From the IMG/VR virus record IMGVR_UViG_3300008117_000074, positions 1-49,235 of that record: 49,235 bases of DNA. One strand, given 5' to 3'. A program made the translations under genes and the position numbers. Under the pieces are notes generated by a model that searched no databases, was not told the origin of the DNA, and saw nothing but the letters and a program-made list of their open reading frames with translations. This stretch comes from a virus. The number at the start of each line of letters is the position of its first letter. The first letter of the stretch is position 1. This document shows positions 1 to 7,858 of this stretch, in pieces.

Positions 1-120
1 ATTCTTCCCACCGTTCTTCCCACCATTCTTCCCACCATTCTTCCCACCATTCTTCCCACCGTTCTTCCCACCGTTCTTCCCACCATTCTTCCCACCATTC
101 TTCCCACCGTTCTTCCCACC
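1..120. repeat. Tandem array of ten 12-bp units
   Basis: Ten head-to-tail copies of RTTCTTCCCACC (R is A in six and G in four) begin at position 1 and end at 120. The only variable position is the first base. The array reaches the window edge, so its true copy number is unknown, and an assembly break in a repeat is likely. Confidence 0.95.
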
Positions 121-138
121 ACCATACTTCTCATTCAT
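1..138 (-). CDS. Partial gene encoding a Gly-Gly-Lys-Asn repeat protein (5' end only)
   Basis: On the minus strand an ATG at 138 opens a frame that reads M-N-E-K-Y-G followed by ten Gly-Gly-Lys-Asn repeats and runs off the left edge. An AAGGAG Shine-Dalgarno lies at 155-150, 11 bases upstream, which is slightly long but usable. The only base that varies between repeat units changes AAT to AAC, both Asn, so variation is silent in this frame. The gene is divergent from the sulfotransferase. I do not recognise the family; a Gly/Lys/Asn-rich repeat suggests an extended, positively charged surface or structural protein. Plus-strand readings of the same repeat are also open (Ile-Leu-Pro-Thr, Phe-Phe-Pro-Pro), so coding on this strand is favoured by the start signals, not proven. 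Confidence 0.5.
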   Translation of the reverse strand, partial: MNEKYGGGKNGGKNGGKNGGKNGGKNGGKNGGKNGGKNGGKNGGKN

Positions 139-173
139 CTGGGGCGCATCTCCTTAAAATATAAGTTGATGTA

Positions 174-182
174 TGCTAGAAT
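174..182 (+). promoter_or_regulatory. Extended -10 promoter for the modification island (leaderless type)
   Basis: TGC followed by TAGAAT (177-182) ends seven bases before the ATG at 190. The spacing would place the transcription start at or next to that ATG. No convincing -35 is seen (TTAAAA at 154-159 at best). Nearly the same arrangement recurs before the gene at 35995. Confidence 0.5.
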
Positions 183-189
183 TAAAATT

Positions 190-930
190 ATGAACAAATT
201 ATTTGATAGTTTTTATTTCCTGCATGTTCCAAAAACTGCTGGTAGATTTTTTACACATAATATTGTTGTTCCATTAGACAAAATACTTAAAGAGCACGGT
301 ATAGAAAATTTTTACGATAGAGAAACTTATGTTGCTCATAGGTTTTGGGCAGACTTTATAACAGATAAAACATATGTTACTAGTTTGTTCAGAGATCCGA
401 TCAAGCATGCAGTAAGTTTTTATTCTCATTATGCAATGTTAGATAGAGGTGCTCAAAGAACTATGCCAGTCGGAGCGATGCAATTTAATAAAAACACCAT
501 GATGGATTGGTTTGAAAATAATAGTCATAGAATTGGGAATATGCAATCTAAAAACTTTTTGTTATCAGATTTAGGTGGTAAAGAATATGGATTTATGAAT
601 AGTGAAAAGGTAATTAATTGTGAAATATCAAAAGAAATAATGATTGAAAGATTACAAGATGTTTCGCTATTAATTAAATCTGAACAATTACATCATCAAA
701 ATATACAAAATGTTTTTGATAAAATACTTCAAGATTTAAAAATACCACAGCATCAAATTAAACATAATATTCAGAAGGCATCAAATTATTGGAACCCTGA
801 TTCAACAAGAATATACAAAAGTTTAGATAATACAGACAGGAATAGAATTTTAGAGTGGAATAATGTAGACGCAGAGGTTTACCATACAGAGTCTGTATTC
901 TATAATATAAATACGAAAGTTAATCAATGA
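190..930 (+). CDS. Sulfotransferase family protein
   Basis: The protein has the two cofactor (PAPS) signatures of the P-loop sulfotransferase fold. Residues 12-21, H-V-P-K-T-A-G-R-F-F, form the 5'-phosphosulfate loop. Residues 67-78, F-R-D-P-I-K-H-A-V-S-F-Y, give the 3'-phosphate binding Arg68 and Ser76. His50 is a candidate catalytic base. It would transfer sulfate from PAPS to a hydroxyl or amine on a sugar or protein; the acceptor is unknown. I chose ATG 190 over TTG 166 or ATG 169 because the P-loop then falls at the usual distance from the N-terminus and a -10 box sits seven bases upstream. It heads the island and overlaps the next gene by four bases (ATGA). Confidence 0.8.
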   Translation: MNKLFDSFYFLHVPKTAGRFFTHNIVVPLDKILKEHGIENFYDRETYVAHRFWADFITDKTYVTSLFRDPIKHAVSFYSHYAMLDRGAQRTMPVGAMQFNKNTMMDWFENNSHRIGNMQSKNFLLSDLGGKEYGFMNSEKVINCEISKEIMIERLQDVSLLIKSEQLHHQNIQNVFDKILQDLKIPQHQIKHNIQKASNYWNPDSTRIYKSLDNTDRNRILEWNNVDAEVYHTESVFYNINTKVNQ

Positions 931-1427
931 TAAAAGATATACAGTCAATAATTAATAATAATAAGATTATTTGGGAACAAAAAGAAACAAAAGAAGACTT
1001 GTTTCAATATAACTACTACATGCATTTTTTTTATTTATTTGATATTGATGAAAAATTATTTAAAGAAGGTAACAACTTTAAACTTGAAAAAAATAAAAAT
1101 CATGAAATTTGGAATTTAACAAATGAACTAATAAAAGAAATAGAATCTAAATATAATATGATTTCAGGTTCTGCATATTTTGTTAAATTAAATCCACAAC
1201 AATATCCTTTGCGTCAATACTATGAGTTTGAAGAATATGCAAGCATTATAAACAAATGTTATATTCCAATAATAACAAATTCTAATGCTTCACTATGTGT
1301 TGATGATGAAATATATAACAATATCCCTGGTACAGAAACAATAGCACATAAAGAGCAGTTATCCTCATTGTATAATTTTGGAGAAACAGATATTGTGTAT
1401 TTAATTATTGATTTGATTGATAGATAA
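927..1427 (+). CDS. Aspartyl/asparaginyl beta-hydroxylase-like protein without the iron ligands (probable pseudoenzyme)
   Basis: The C-terminal half follows the order of the Asp/Asn beta-hydroxylase cupin: a strand A-Y-F-V-K-L (83-88), the signature Y-I-P-I-I-T-N (112-118), V-D-D-E (125-128) and a final N-F-G-E-T-D-I-V-Y-L-I-I-D (150-162). Family members normally carry H-x-D before the I-P-I-x-T-N strand, H-S-V-x-N before the last turn, and an Arg binding 2-oxoglutarate. Here those places read R-Q-Y (96-98), S-S-L-Y-N (146-150) and Ile156. The fold therefore seems kept and the iron centre lost. The N-terminal 80 residues are Asn/Lys-rich and unrecognised. The gene is coupled to the sulfotransferase. 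The fold assignment is a pattern match by eye and could be wrong. Confidence 0.5.
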   Translation: MIKDIQSIINNNKIIWEQKETKEDLFQYNYYMHFFYLFDIDEKLFKEGNNFKLEKNKNHEIWNLTNELIKEIESKYNMISGSAYFVKLNPQQYPLRQYYEFEEYASIINKCYIPIITNSNASLCVDDEIYNNIPGTETIAHKEQLSSLYNFGETDIVYLIIDLIDR

Positions 1428-1459
1428 AATAATTATAATACATAGGGTTAAAATTCAAG

Positions 1460-1488
1460 TTTACAGAACTGCTTAACTATGATATACT
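1460..1488 (+). promoter_or_regulatory. Sigma-70-type promoter for the first unknown-family gene
   Basis: A -35 TTTACA (1460-1465) lies 17 bases before -10 TATACT (1483-1488), which has the extended TGA just upstream. It sits in the 84-base gap before the GTG at 1512. Confidence 0.75.
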
Positions 1489-1511
1489 AAATAAAAAACA
1501 AAGGAAAATTT

Positions 1512-2306
1512 GTGATAAAAAAAATATCAGAAGCAGTTTCAAATTTAATTATTTTTAGATCCTTCCGTCCTTGGCTCAATAATGAGAGTAACTCTGTTCC
1601 CTTGCCAACTCATAAAACAATGCCAAAATGGTACAAAGATGCAGATAGATTTGCAATTCATCCAATCACAAAAGATTATTATAAGGCGACAAAAGAAGTG
1701 TGTCCATTTCCACGACAAGGCACAACGGATGACTATGGCAAAATACCAACTTGGAAAGCATGCCCAGCAATCATGGATGGTTTTATTACAGGGTATGTTC
1801 TAAGAACTCCATGTGATATTACATTTTTTAAAGACAAGTATGGGAAAATAGATGTTAGTGTTAGTGATGAGAAGCATAAAGATTTTTGTACAAGGAGACA
1901 GCCTATGCCACAGTTTGAGCATCCACAGGGCTACTATCAAGAACATTTTGCATGGATGCCAGACTGGGGTCTAGAAGTTCCAGAAGGATACAGTTGTTTA
2001 TATATGACTCCAATGAATAGATTTGACTTACCATTTTTAAATACAACTGGTGTTGTAGATAATGATAGCGTTCATATATCTGGAAGTTTTCCATTTTTTG
2101 TAATTAAAGATTGGGAGGGAACAATTCCAGCAGGGACTCCGTACATGCAAATACTTCCTTTTAAAAGAGAAGATTGGACACATGAGATAGAGATCTTGCA
2201 GCAAAAAGAAATTTATGATAGAATGATGGACAACATAAAACTATATCGTCAGCCAGACGGTGGGGTTTATCAAAATGACATTTGGACAAGAAGAGAGTAT
2301 AAATAA
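1512..2306 (+). CDS. Phage protein of unknown function, DUF6065-like, copy 1
   Basis: This 264-residue protein starts at a GTG with AAGGA six bases upstream and its own promoter. The N-terminal part has M-P-K-W-Y-K-D-A, and the C-terminal part has T-I-P-A-G-T-P-Y-M-Q-I-L-P followed by an acidic helix. The I-P-A-G-T-P block recurs in the gene at 2964, so the two are related. I tentatively connect them with the uncharacterised phage family DUF6065, from memory. No catalytic motif or membrane segment is seen. The placement alternates with oxygenase genes, suggesting a shared task; the role itself is unknown. Confidence 0.6.
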   Translation: MIKKISEAVSNLIIFRSFRPWLNNESNSVPLPTHKTMPKWYKDADRFAIHPITKDYYKATKEVCPFPRQGTTDDYGKIPTWKACPAIMDGFITGYVLRTPCDITFFKDKYGKIDVSVSDEKHKDFCTRRQPMPQFEHPQGYYQEHFAWMPDWGLEVPEGYSCLYMTPMNRFDLPFLNTTGVVDNDSVHISGSFPFFVIKDWEGTIPAGTPYMQILPFKREDWTHEIEILQQKEIYDRMMDNIKLYRQPDGGVYQNDIWTRREYK

Positions 2307-2307
2307 A

Positions 2308-2964
2308 ATGCAAACATGGAGTGCTAAAGAAGATCTTGGCAATGGAATTTATTGCTATAGAGATGTAATTAAACCAGAATTTGATATTATTAACATATTA
2401 GAAAAAAATCTTGGCGCTATTGATAGCGAAAATGTTTTTAAGTGGAGACCAGCATATGTTGGTTATCAACAATTAATTCCAAGTTATCGTGATTGTGTTG
2501 ATTTTAAGTTTAAAAAAGAAGATATTCAACATATAGATACAGAAGAGTCATTAATTTTTCAAGATATGTGGCAAAAGGTTTATGATGCACAGCGTGTCGC
2601 AGTTGATGATTATCGTAAAGATTTTAATATTATGGATTTAAAATATTGGGAAGCCTTTAATTTTATTAAATATGGCCCAGGACAACACTTCCAAGAACAT
2701 CATGATCATGGCTATTCTTATAACTGTACAGTTTCATTGGTTGCCTATGTTAATGATGATTACGAAGGTGGAGAGTTGTATTTTAGATTACAAAAAATGA
2801 ACATCAAGCCAAAGGCTGGAGATTTATATGTGTTCCCATCTAACTTTATGTATCCACATCGTGCAATGCCCGTTCATTCTGGAACAAAGTATTCAATTGT
2901 AACAATGTTAGACTATAATAAAAAGTTTCATACAAGAGAGATGTATGTAGAAGACACAGAATAA
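2308..2964 (+). CDS. 2-oxoglutarate/Fe(II) oxygenase (prolyl 4-hydroxylase-like), copy 1
   Basis: This is a 218-residue double-stranded beta-helix oxygenase. Iron ligands are His131, Asp133 (H-H-D) and His184; Lys194, ten residues after the distal His, should bind the 2-oxoglutarate carboxylate. The core motif Y-V-N-D-D-Y-E-G-G-E-L lies between. The family hydroxylates using O2 and 2-oxoglutarate; the substrate is unknown. I prefer ATG 2308, one base after the previous stop, because upstream starts (GTG 2260, ATG 2275) would add an overlap and a tail not seen in the sister genes. The N-terminal half is unlike the other copies, which suggests a different target. Confidence 0.85.
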   Translation: MQTWSAKEDLGNGIYCYRDVIKPEFDIINILEKNLGAIDSENVFKWRPAYVGYQQLIPSYRDCVDFKFKKEDIQHIDTEESLIFQDMWQKVYDAQRVAVDDYRKDFNIMDLKYWEAFNFIKYGPGQHFQEHHDHGYSYNCTVSLVAYVNDDYEGGELYFRLQKMNIKPKAGDLYVFPSNFMYPHRAMPVHSGTKYSIVTMLDYNKKFHTREMYVEDTE

Positions 2965-3680
2965 TGAAAGTATCTGTTTATAAAATACCAAACCATCCAG
3001 TTAAAATAGAACAAACTCAAGTTCAGAGGAACTGGATGGATGATACTTATGACAGACACGCATATAAATGCTTTCCTGTATCTCTTGCTAACTCCATTGG
3101 CTGGTCTATATCTTTTTTAGAAGACATAGAGTTTGTTTGGGATGGTGTTGTAGATACAACTCAAGATCATGTTAAAATATTAAAATCACCACCGAATGTT
3201 TGTAACTTAGGTCGTGGAAATGCAACAATAAGTTTTAATAGTGGTTTATATTTTCGTACTGATGAAAATACATCTATTATTTCTATTGTCCCACCAAATT
3301 ATTTTATAGATGGCGCAACACCATTTACGTCAATAATGTCTACTTCATTTTATGATGAGGCTTTTCCAATTGCATGGAGAATAACTAGGTCACATCAAAA
3401 TATTGTAATTCCTGCAGGCACTCCAGTTGCTACATTAATTCCAGTTTCACTTGAAAAACTTTCTTTGATTGAGTTAGAGGTATATGACAAAACTTTTGAT
3501 CCAGAGGCCCTGCAAGAAAAAAGGGAATACCTAGAAGAATGGAAAAAAATATCAGAGCAGGGCAAGTTTAGTAATTTTTATAGAGATGCTGTTGATCATA
3601 AAGGGCAAAGCATAGGCAGCCATGAAAAAAAGTCTTTACACTTAAAAATAACAGATTTAACTACAAAAAACGAGAGGTGA
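2964..3680 (+). CDS. Phage protein of unknown function, DUF6065-like, copy 2
   Basis: A 238-residue protein whose ATG overlaps the preceding TAA by one base. Near the N-terminus it has C-F-P-V-S-L-A-N-S-I-G-W, a pattern I associate with DUF6065. The block I-P-A-G-T-P-V-A-T-L-I-P is shared with the gene at 1512. The C-terminal quarter is charged and helical (E-K-R-E-Y-L-E-E-W). No enzyme motif is recognised. It is sandwiched between two oxygenases in a coupled string, so a role in the same process is an inference from context only. Confidence 0.6.
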   Translation: MKVSVYKIPNHPVKIEQTQVQRNWMDDTYDRHAYKCFPVSLANSIGWSISFLEDIEFVWDGVVDTTQDHVKILKSPPNVCNLGRGNATISFNSGLYFRTDENTSIISIVPPNYFIDGATPFTSIMSTSFYDEAFPIAWRITRSHQNIVIPAGTPVATLIPVSLEKLSLIELEVYDKTFDPEALQEKREYLEEWKKISEQGKFSNFYRDAVDHKGQSIGSHEKKSLHLKITDLTTKNER

Positions 3681-3686
3681 TATAAT
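3678..3686 (+). promoter_or_regulatory. Extended -10 promoter before oxygenase copy 2
   Basis: TGA plus TATAAT (3681-3686) ends six bases before ATG 3693, a leaderless spacing. An AGAGGTGAT Shine-Dalgarno (3673-3681) overlaps the box and sits 11 bases from the ATG, so read-through transcripts could be translated in the ordinary way. Confidence 0.5.
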
Positions 3687-3692
3687 AATAAT

Positions 3693-4415
3693 ATGGAAAT
3701 CACAAACAAGAATCACTTAGATAGAGTCGCAAAGTCTATTACGCCTTCTGGATTTTATGGAACTGGCAAAGACATGATTGTTGAACTTGAAAACTTTATG
3801 ACACAGGAAGAGATTGATTTTCTAGAAAATGCTGCAAAGTCTATAACTATTTGGGATGTTACAGAAAGTCATCAAAATGACAACGGTACTGTTATTTATG
3901 ATGCTAACTATTGGAAAGATAGAGTGGCAACTAGGTCTAGTCTAGATAAAAATGATCCCAGAATTGGTCCAGTAATTGAAGGCCTATTTAAAAAACTACA
4001 ACCAATTATTGAAGACTTTTTTAAAGTTAAAGTTCAACCAACTGGACAAACAATTGTAAGATGGCTTCCTGGACAATTTCAAAAACCACATGCAGACAAA
4101 GAACTTCATGAGGGTCCTGATGCTGGACTGGCTAATGATTTTCCATACTATGATCTTTCAAGTTTATTTTACTTAAATGATGACTACGAGGGTGGAGAGT
4201 TATATTTCCCGTTGCAAGATGTTAAGTTTAAACCAAAAAAAGGTGCAGCATATTTTTTCCCAGGAGACATGAACTTTATCCATGGAGTTACAGAAATTAG
4301 AAATGGTATTAGATACACCTGTCCATTCTTTTGGACCATTTTAGAACATACTGGAGAAGTAAAGCCAAATCAAAATGAAAAGTACCACAGGACATTGTTG
4401 GATGGTGATAAATAA
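3693..4415 (+). CDS. 2-oxoglutarate/Fe(II) oxygenase (prolyl 4-hydroxylase-like), copy 2
   Basis: A 240-residue oxygenase with ligands His133, Asp135 (P-H-A-D) and His197 (I-H-G-V), and Arg207 as the 2-oxoglutarate anchor. The core strand reads Y-L-N-D-D-Y-E-G-G-E-L-Y-F-P. A 16-residue insert follows the H-x-D motif, as in other viral prolyl 4-hydroxylase-like proteins. All residues needed for catalysis are present, so it should be active; the substrate is unknown. It ends two bases before the next oxygenase and may be transcribed separately from the promoter just upstream. Confidence 0.87.
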   Translation: MEITNKNHLDRVAKSITPSGFYGTGKDMIVELENFMTQEEIDFLENAAKSITIWDVTESHQNDNGTVIYDANYWKDRVATRSSLDKNDPRIGPVIEGLFKKLQPIIEDFFKVKVQPTGQTIVRWLPGQFQKPHADKELHEGPDAGLANDFPYYDLSSLFYLNDDYEGGELYFPLQDVKFKPKKGAAYFFPGDMNFIHGVTEIRNGIRYTCPFFWTILEHTGEVKPNQNEKYHRTLLDGDK

Positions 4416-4417
4416 AT

Positions 4418-5158
4418 ATGAAAGAGATTAGATATTCAGAGGATATTTTAGTATATGAAGATTTTCTTACACCTGAAGAATGTCAAAAAATTATTGATGT
4501 TTTAAATTTGCAGGTAAAGAATGAAACAATGCAATGGACACCTATAACATTTTACGAATCATATTCATCTAATTTACCAAAAGATAATGATCCAGAAATT
4601 TTAGAATGTGGTTTGCCAGGAACCTTTTTTTCAGATATTGAACAAAAGATTATAGAGATAACTGCAAAGATTCATAATAAAGATCCAAAACAGATGTCTA
4701 AAATTGGATATCACACACAAAAATGGGAAAAGGGAGCATATGCTACTGTACATGCTGATAACTCATATAATGATGGAACTCCAAGTCCATTTGAAAGAAG
4801 TAGATATGCAACGTTTGTATATTTAAATGAAGATTTTGAAGGTGGGATATTAAATTTCCCAGAACGACAAATACAGATAAAACCTAAAACTGGGCTACTT
4901 GCTGCTTTTGCTGGAGATTACACAAATTTGCATGAAGTTACAATGATTACAAAAGGCACTAGATATACCTTGGGATCTTTTTGGGATGATAGGGACGCTG
5001 AAGACTATCCAGAAGAAGTAAGAAATAGATGGGAAGAAGAAATGAAAAAAATTAGAGAGTCTCAAGAAGAAACAAAGGCTGAATGGAAAGAGTTGTTAGA
5101 CGAAGGATACAAGATTGATCCTATCGGAAATAAATACAAAGTGGAGGAACAAGCATGA
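4418..5158 (+). CDS. 2-oxoglutarate/Fe(II) oxygenase (prolyl 4-hydroxylase-like), copy 3
   Basis: A 246-residue oxygenase with ligands His112, Asp114 (V-H-A-D) and His172 (L-H-E-V), and Arg182 as the 2-oxoglutarate anchor. The core motif is Y-L-N-E-D-F-E-G-G-I-L-N-F. After the catalytic domain comes a highly charged C-terminal tail of about 60 residues (W-E-E-E-M-K-K-I-R-E) that is predicted helical and absent from the other copies. The stop overlaps the next ATG by four bases. Confidence 0.87.
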   Translation: MKEIRYSEDILVYEDFLTPEECQKIIDVLNLQVKNETMQWTPITFYESYSSNLPKDNDPEILECGLPGTFFSDIEQKIIEITAKIHNKDPKQMSKIGYHTQKWEKGAYATVHADNSYNDGTPSPFERSRYATFVYLNEDFEGGILNFPERQIQIKPKTGLLAAFAGDYTNLHEVTMITKGTRYTLGSFWDDRDAEDYPEEVRNRWEEEMKKIRESQEETKAEWKELLDEGYKIDPIGNKYKVEEQA

Positions 5159-5925
5159 AGTTAGAGAAAAGGTTACATGAAAACATCTATTACTATACAG
5201 ATGTTTTGCCAGATCATGAAAAATTTCTTAATTTAATTTTAGAGACAGATGGTAATCCAGACATACAGCCAGTAATTCCATCATGGCAAAAGTGGCTTTC
5301 TAACTCAAATGACGGCTACTCCTTTGGTGGTAAAAAAGATATGCAGCCAAACAATTTGCACCTACTTTCTGGTGAAACAAAAGAGAAGGCAGAGTACATT
5401 GTTGACTCAATATTAGGTTCAATAAAAAAGGTTGCAGAGGCTTTCATACAAGATAGAGGGCTAGACATACCAAATCCAAACCTTTCTCCTTTTGCTGGAA
5501 TAATGAAATATATTCCAGGATTAGAAATGGGTGCACATTTTGATGCACAGGCTGGAGATGAAAGTCTTTGGTGGTCTATTATAGTTTATGTAAATGATAA
5601 CTATGAGGGCGGAGAACTTTCTTGGATTCTTCATGATAAAGATCTAAGAGATCCACAGTACAGCCATTTGAAGCCACACTCAGATATTAATGACCCTAGA
5701 AATGAGGAACTTGTTGACTTTTGGATTAAGCCAGTTGCAGGATCTGCATTGATCTTTCCATCTACTTTCCCATATCGTCATCAAGTACATTTAATGAAGT
5801 CTGGTGATAAGTATATGTTCCCTGGTTTTATTTTTAAAGATGGATATGATCCATCAGATCCAGAATCTATTGAAAAATTTAATGGTGGCTCAAAGGTGGT
5901 AAAAAAGAGTCCATATGAACAATAA
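5155..5925 (+). CDS. 2-oxoglutarate/Fe(II) oxygenase (prolyl 4-hydroxylase-like), copy 4
   Basis: A 256-residue oxygenase with ligands His128, Asp130 (H-F-D) and His209 (R-H-Q-V-H), and Lys219 at the usual plus-ten position for 2-oxoglutarate. The core motif is Y-V-N-D-N-Y-E-G-G-E-L-S-W. A 30-residue insert, D-L-R-D-P-Q-Y-S-H-L-K-P and onward, lies between the core motif and the distal His and is unique to this copy. GGAGG lies eight bases before the ATG. The N-terminal half has no resemblance to its neighbours that I can see. Confidence 0.86.
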   Translation: MKLEKRLHENIYYYTDVLPDHEKFLNLILETDGNPDIQPVIPSWQKWLSNSNDGYSFGGKKDMQPNNLHLLSGETKEKAEYIVDSILGSIKKVAEAFIQDRGLDIPNPNLSPFAGIMKYIPGLEMGAHFDAQAGDESLWWSIIVYVNDNYEGGELSWILHDKDLRDPQYSHLKPHSDINDPRNEELVDFWIKPVAGSALIFPSTFPYRHQVHLMKSGDKYMFPGFIFKDGYDPSDPESIEKFNGGSKVVKKSPYEQ

Positions 5926-6727
5926 TTTTGATTATAGTAATGATTCTTATGATATAGAATTTTTACATCCCAAGGTTTGGTTATTTAAAAATGCCTTCAA
6001 GCATAGTAAAGAAATTATTGATTACTTTGAAAAAAACCATGAATGGAGAAAATGGGAAATTTTTGGTACAGAGTCCAAAATATCAACACCAGAAAAAACA
6101 TATTCTAACTTTCCGACCAAAGAAGAATGGAAAAATGATATAGTTGATCATGTTAATAATGAATATGTAACAGAATTTTTGTGGGTATTTTATAATACAA
6201 CAAAATTGTTTTGTGAAAAATTAGATATTAAAAAGGATAACTGGATTTTTACAACAACTGAAATATCAAAATATTATGAAAATATGGGTGTATCTAATGA
6301 TGGCGCTATGAACTTTCATACTGATCATGAACAAGAAAAAGAATCTGAAGAAGGAATTAAATTTGGAACTGCTTGTTTAGTTTATTTAAATGATGACTAT
6401 GAAGGCGGAGAGATTGTTTTTAGAATATCAGATGATAGTTTTAGTAAGGTAGTTGATGAATTTTCCTATAAGCCAAAAACTGGCGATGTGTTAGTTTTTC
6501 CATCAGAACATCCGTTTTATCACGCAGTAAATGCAATTAAAAATAAACAAAAATATTTAATAAGACATTGGTGGAGACATTGGTACCAAGGCAGTCAAGA
6601 ATTTATAGATCTAAAGAATAAGTTTATGTTAGAAAATAATCCAGAAGACTGGGAAAAATATTTAATAGATTATCGTAGATCAAAAAGAATTAACATAGAT
6701 ACTATTATAAACCAATTACAAAAATGA
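5915..6727 (+). CDS. 2-oxoglutarate/Fe(II) oxygenase (prolyl 4-hydroxylase-like), copy 5
   Basis: This 270-residue protein is the longest of the set. Ligands are His135, Asp137 (F-H-T-D-H) and His203 (Y-H-A-V), with Lys213 for 2-oxoglutarate. The core motif is Y-L-N-D-D-Y-E-G-G-E-I-V-F. The region after the catalytic domain, H-W-W-R-H-W-Y-Q-G-S, resembles the H-H-W-R ending of the gene at 7855, so these two may be the closest pair. It overlaps the preceding gene by 11 bases and the next by four. Confidence 0.86.
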   Translation: MNNNFDYSNDSYDIEFLHPKVWLFKNAFKHSKEIIDYFEKNHEWRKWEIFGTESKISTPEKTYSNFPTKEEWKNDIVDHVNNEYVTEFLWVFYNTTKLFCEKLDIKKDNWIFTTTEISKYYENMGVSNDGAMNFHTDHEQEKESEEGIKFGTACLVYLNDDYEGGEIVFRISDDSFSKVVDEFSYKPKTGDVLVFPSEHPFYHAVNAIKNKQKYLIRHWWRHWYQGSQEFIDLKNKFMLENNPEDWEKYLIDYRRSKRINIDTIINQLQK

Positions 6728-7395
6728 TACTAAATAAAAAAGCCTTAGTTATTGGAGGAACCTCTAGCATATCCCATGAAATAATTGAAACACTTAATAG
6801 CAACGGGTATTTTGTTGATTTAACTTATAATAATATAGAAAATTTTAAAAAAAGAAACATTTATTCTGATAAATATGTAAGTTGGCATTATTTAAACCTG
6901 CACGATCTTGATTGTATAAAAAATTTTATAAATACAAAAATAGAAAACTATTATTCTATTGTAGTTTTTATTTCAATGACGTCTCCTGGTAATTTTATGG
7001 AAAATACTGAAGAAGAACTTGTTAATTTTTATGGCAAATATCTTGTTAATAATATGTTGATGTCAAAATATTTATTAAATAAAATTACTAATGATGGTAA
7101 AATTATCTATATATCCTCTATTGCAGTTACTAAACCAGTTCCACAAATTAATTATGCAACTATAAAAGGTGCCCTACAGTCTTTTTACGTATCGCTATCA
7201 ACCAATGTTAAACCAACACAGACTGTCATATCCATAATTCCAGGGCTAATATATGATACCCCCGCTTTTTATAGGTGTAGTTTGGACATGATAGACAATA
7301 TAGATAACCTAGCAAAAAAACAAGAAATTGCTGATATAATAATTAACTGTAGTCCAAAAGATAATGGAACTCTCATTAGAGTAGGGAAAGACTAA
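6724..7395 (+). CDS. Short-chain dehydrogenase/reductase family protein
   Basis: A 223-residue Rossmann-fold oxidoreductase. The nucleotide loop reads I-G-G-T-S-S-I-S (10-17), a variant of the usual T-G-x-x-x-G-x-G with two Gly replaced by Ser. The catalytic Ser lies in Y-I-S-S-I-A (about 131), and Tyr144 and Lys148 are in Y-A-T-I-K. P-G-L-I-Y follows, as in classical family members. It likely oxidises or reduces a carbonyl or hydroxyl using NAD(P)H, which would fit sugar modification. It overlaps the upstream oxygenase by four bases. Confidence 0.8.
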   Translation: MILNKKALVIGGTSSISHEIIETLNSNGYFVDLTYNNIENFKKRNIYSDKYVSWHYLNLHDLDCIKNFINTKIENYYSIVVFISMTSPGNFMENTEEELVNFYGKYLVNNMLMSKYLLNKITNDGKIIYISSIAVTKPVPQINYATIKGALQSFYVSLSTNVKPTQTVISIIPGLIYDTPAFYRCSLDMIDNIDNLAKKQEIADIIINCSPKDNGTLIRVGKD

Positions 7396-7396
7396 T

Positions 7397-7858
7397 ATGG
7401 AGCAATTAAAAGTAGAGCATAGCGACATGGTTGATGACTATATAAGTCAGGTTAAAGATAAAACTGCTAATTCTTATATGCTAACAATTGCTAGAGACGG
7501 AGAAGAGCCAGTTAGAACTATTATATTTTATGATAATGCTATAGATGCTGCATTTGCTTATAATAAATATACAGACTGGGGTTTTGCAAGAAAATTTTTA
7601 ACTGTTAAATTATATGAACCATCTGGAAAAATAAATGAAAAAGTTCTTGTTAGAGATCAGGCTGGAGAATGTACCTTTATAAGACAGGACTATATAGATT
7701 TTGAAAATTTATTGTTTATTTATAAAGATAAAATTGAAAAAGATGTTTATGACTCTTTAGTATTTGATGTTATGAAAATTTTTGCTAAGGATAATTGGAG
7801 GTTTAATCCAGAAAGATTTTTATTAGCATTAGGTGTAAATAAAAGGTTAGAACTATGA
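7397..7858 (+). CDS. Hypothetical protein of the modification island
   Basis: I do not recognise this 153-residue protein. It has a compact, soluble composition: a beta-rich middle, S-Y-M-L-T-I-A-R-D-G-E-E-P-V-R-T-I, then F-L-T-V-K-L-Y-E-P-S-G-K, and a helical C-terminal half containing F-I-R-Q-D-Y-I-D-F-E. No signal peptide, membrane segment or cysteine pair is seen. It starts one base after the dehydrogenase stop and overlaps the next oxygenase by four bases, so it belongs to the same coupled string. Confidence 0.7.
   Translation: MEQLKVEHSDMVDDYISQVKDKTANSYMLTIARDGEEPVRTIIFYDNAIDAAFAYNKYTDWGFARKFLTVKLYEPSGKINEKVLVRDQAGECTFIRQDYIDFENLLFIYKDKIEKDVYDSLVFDVMKIFAKDNWRFNPERFLLALGVNKRLEL

Noticed and set aside
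1-165. Plus-strand readings of the left repeat: an Ile-Leu-Pro-Thr frame that joins the sulfotransferase, and a Phe-Phe-Pro-Pro frame ending near 157.
   Set aside because: The sulfotransferase P-loop sits normally with a start at 190, and a promoter lies just before it. The Phe-Phe-Pro-Pro frame has no visible start and an unlikely composition. The minus-strand frame has a Shine-Dalgarno and ATG.
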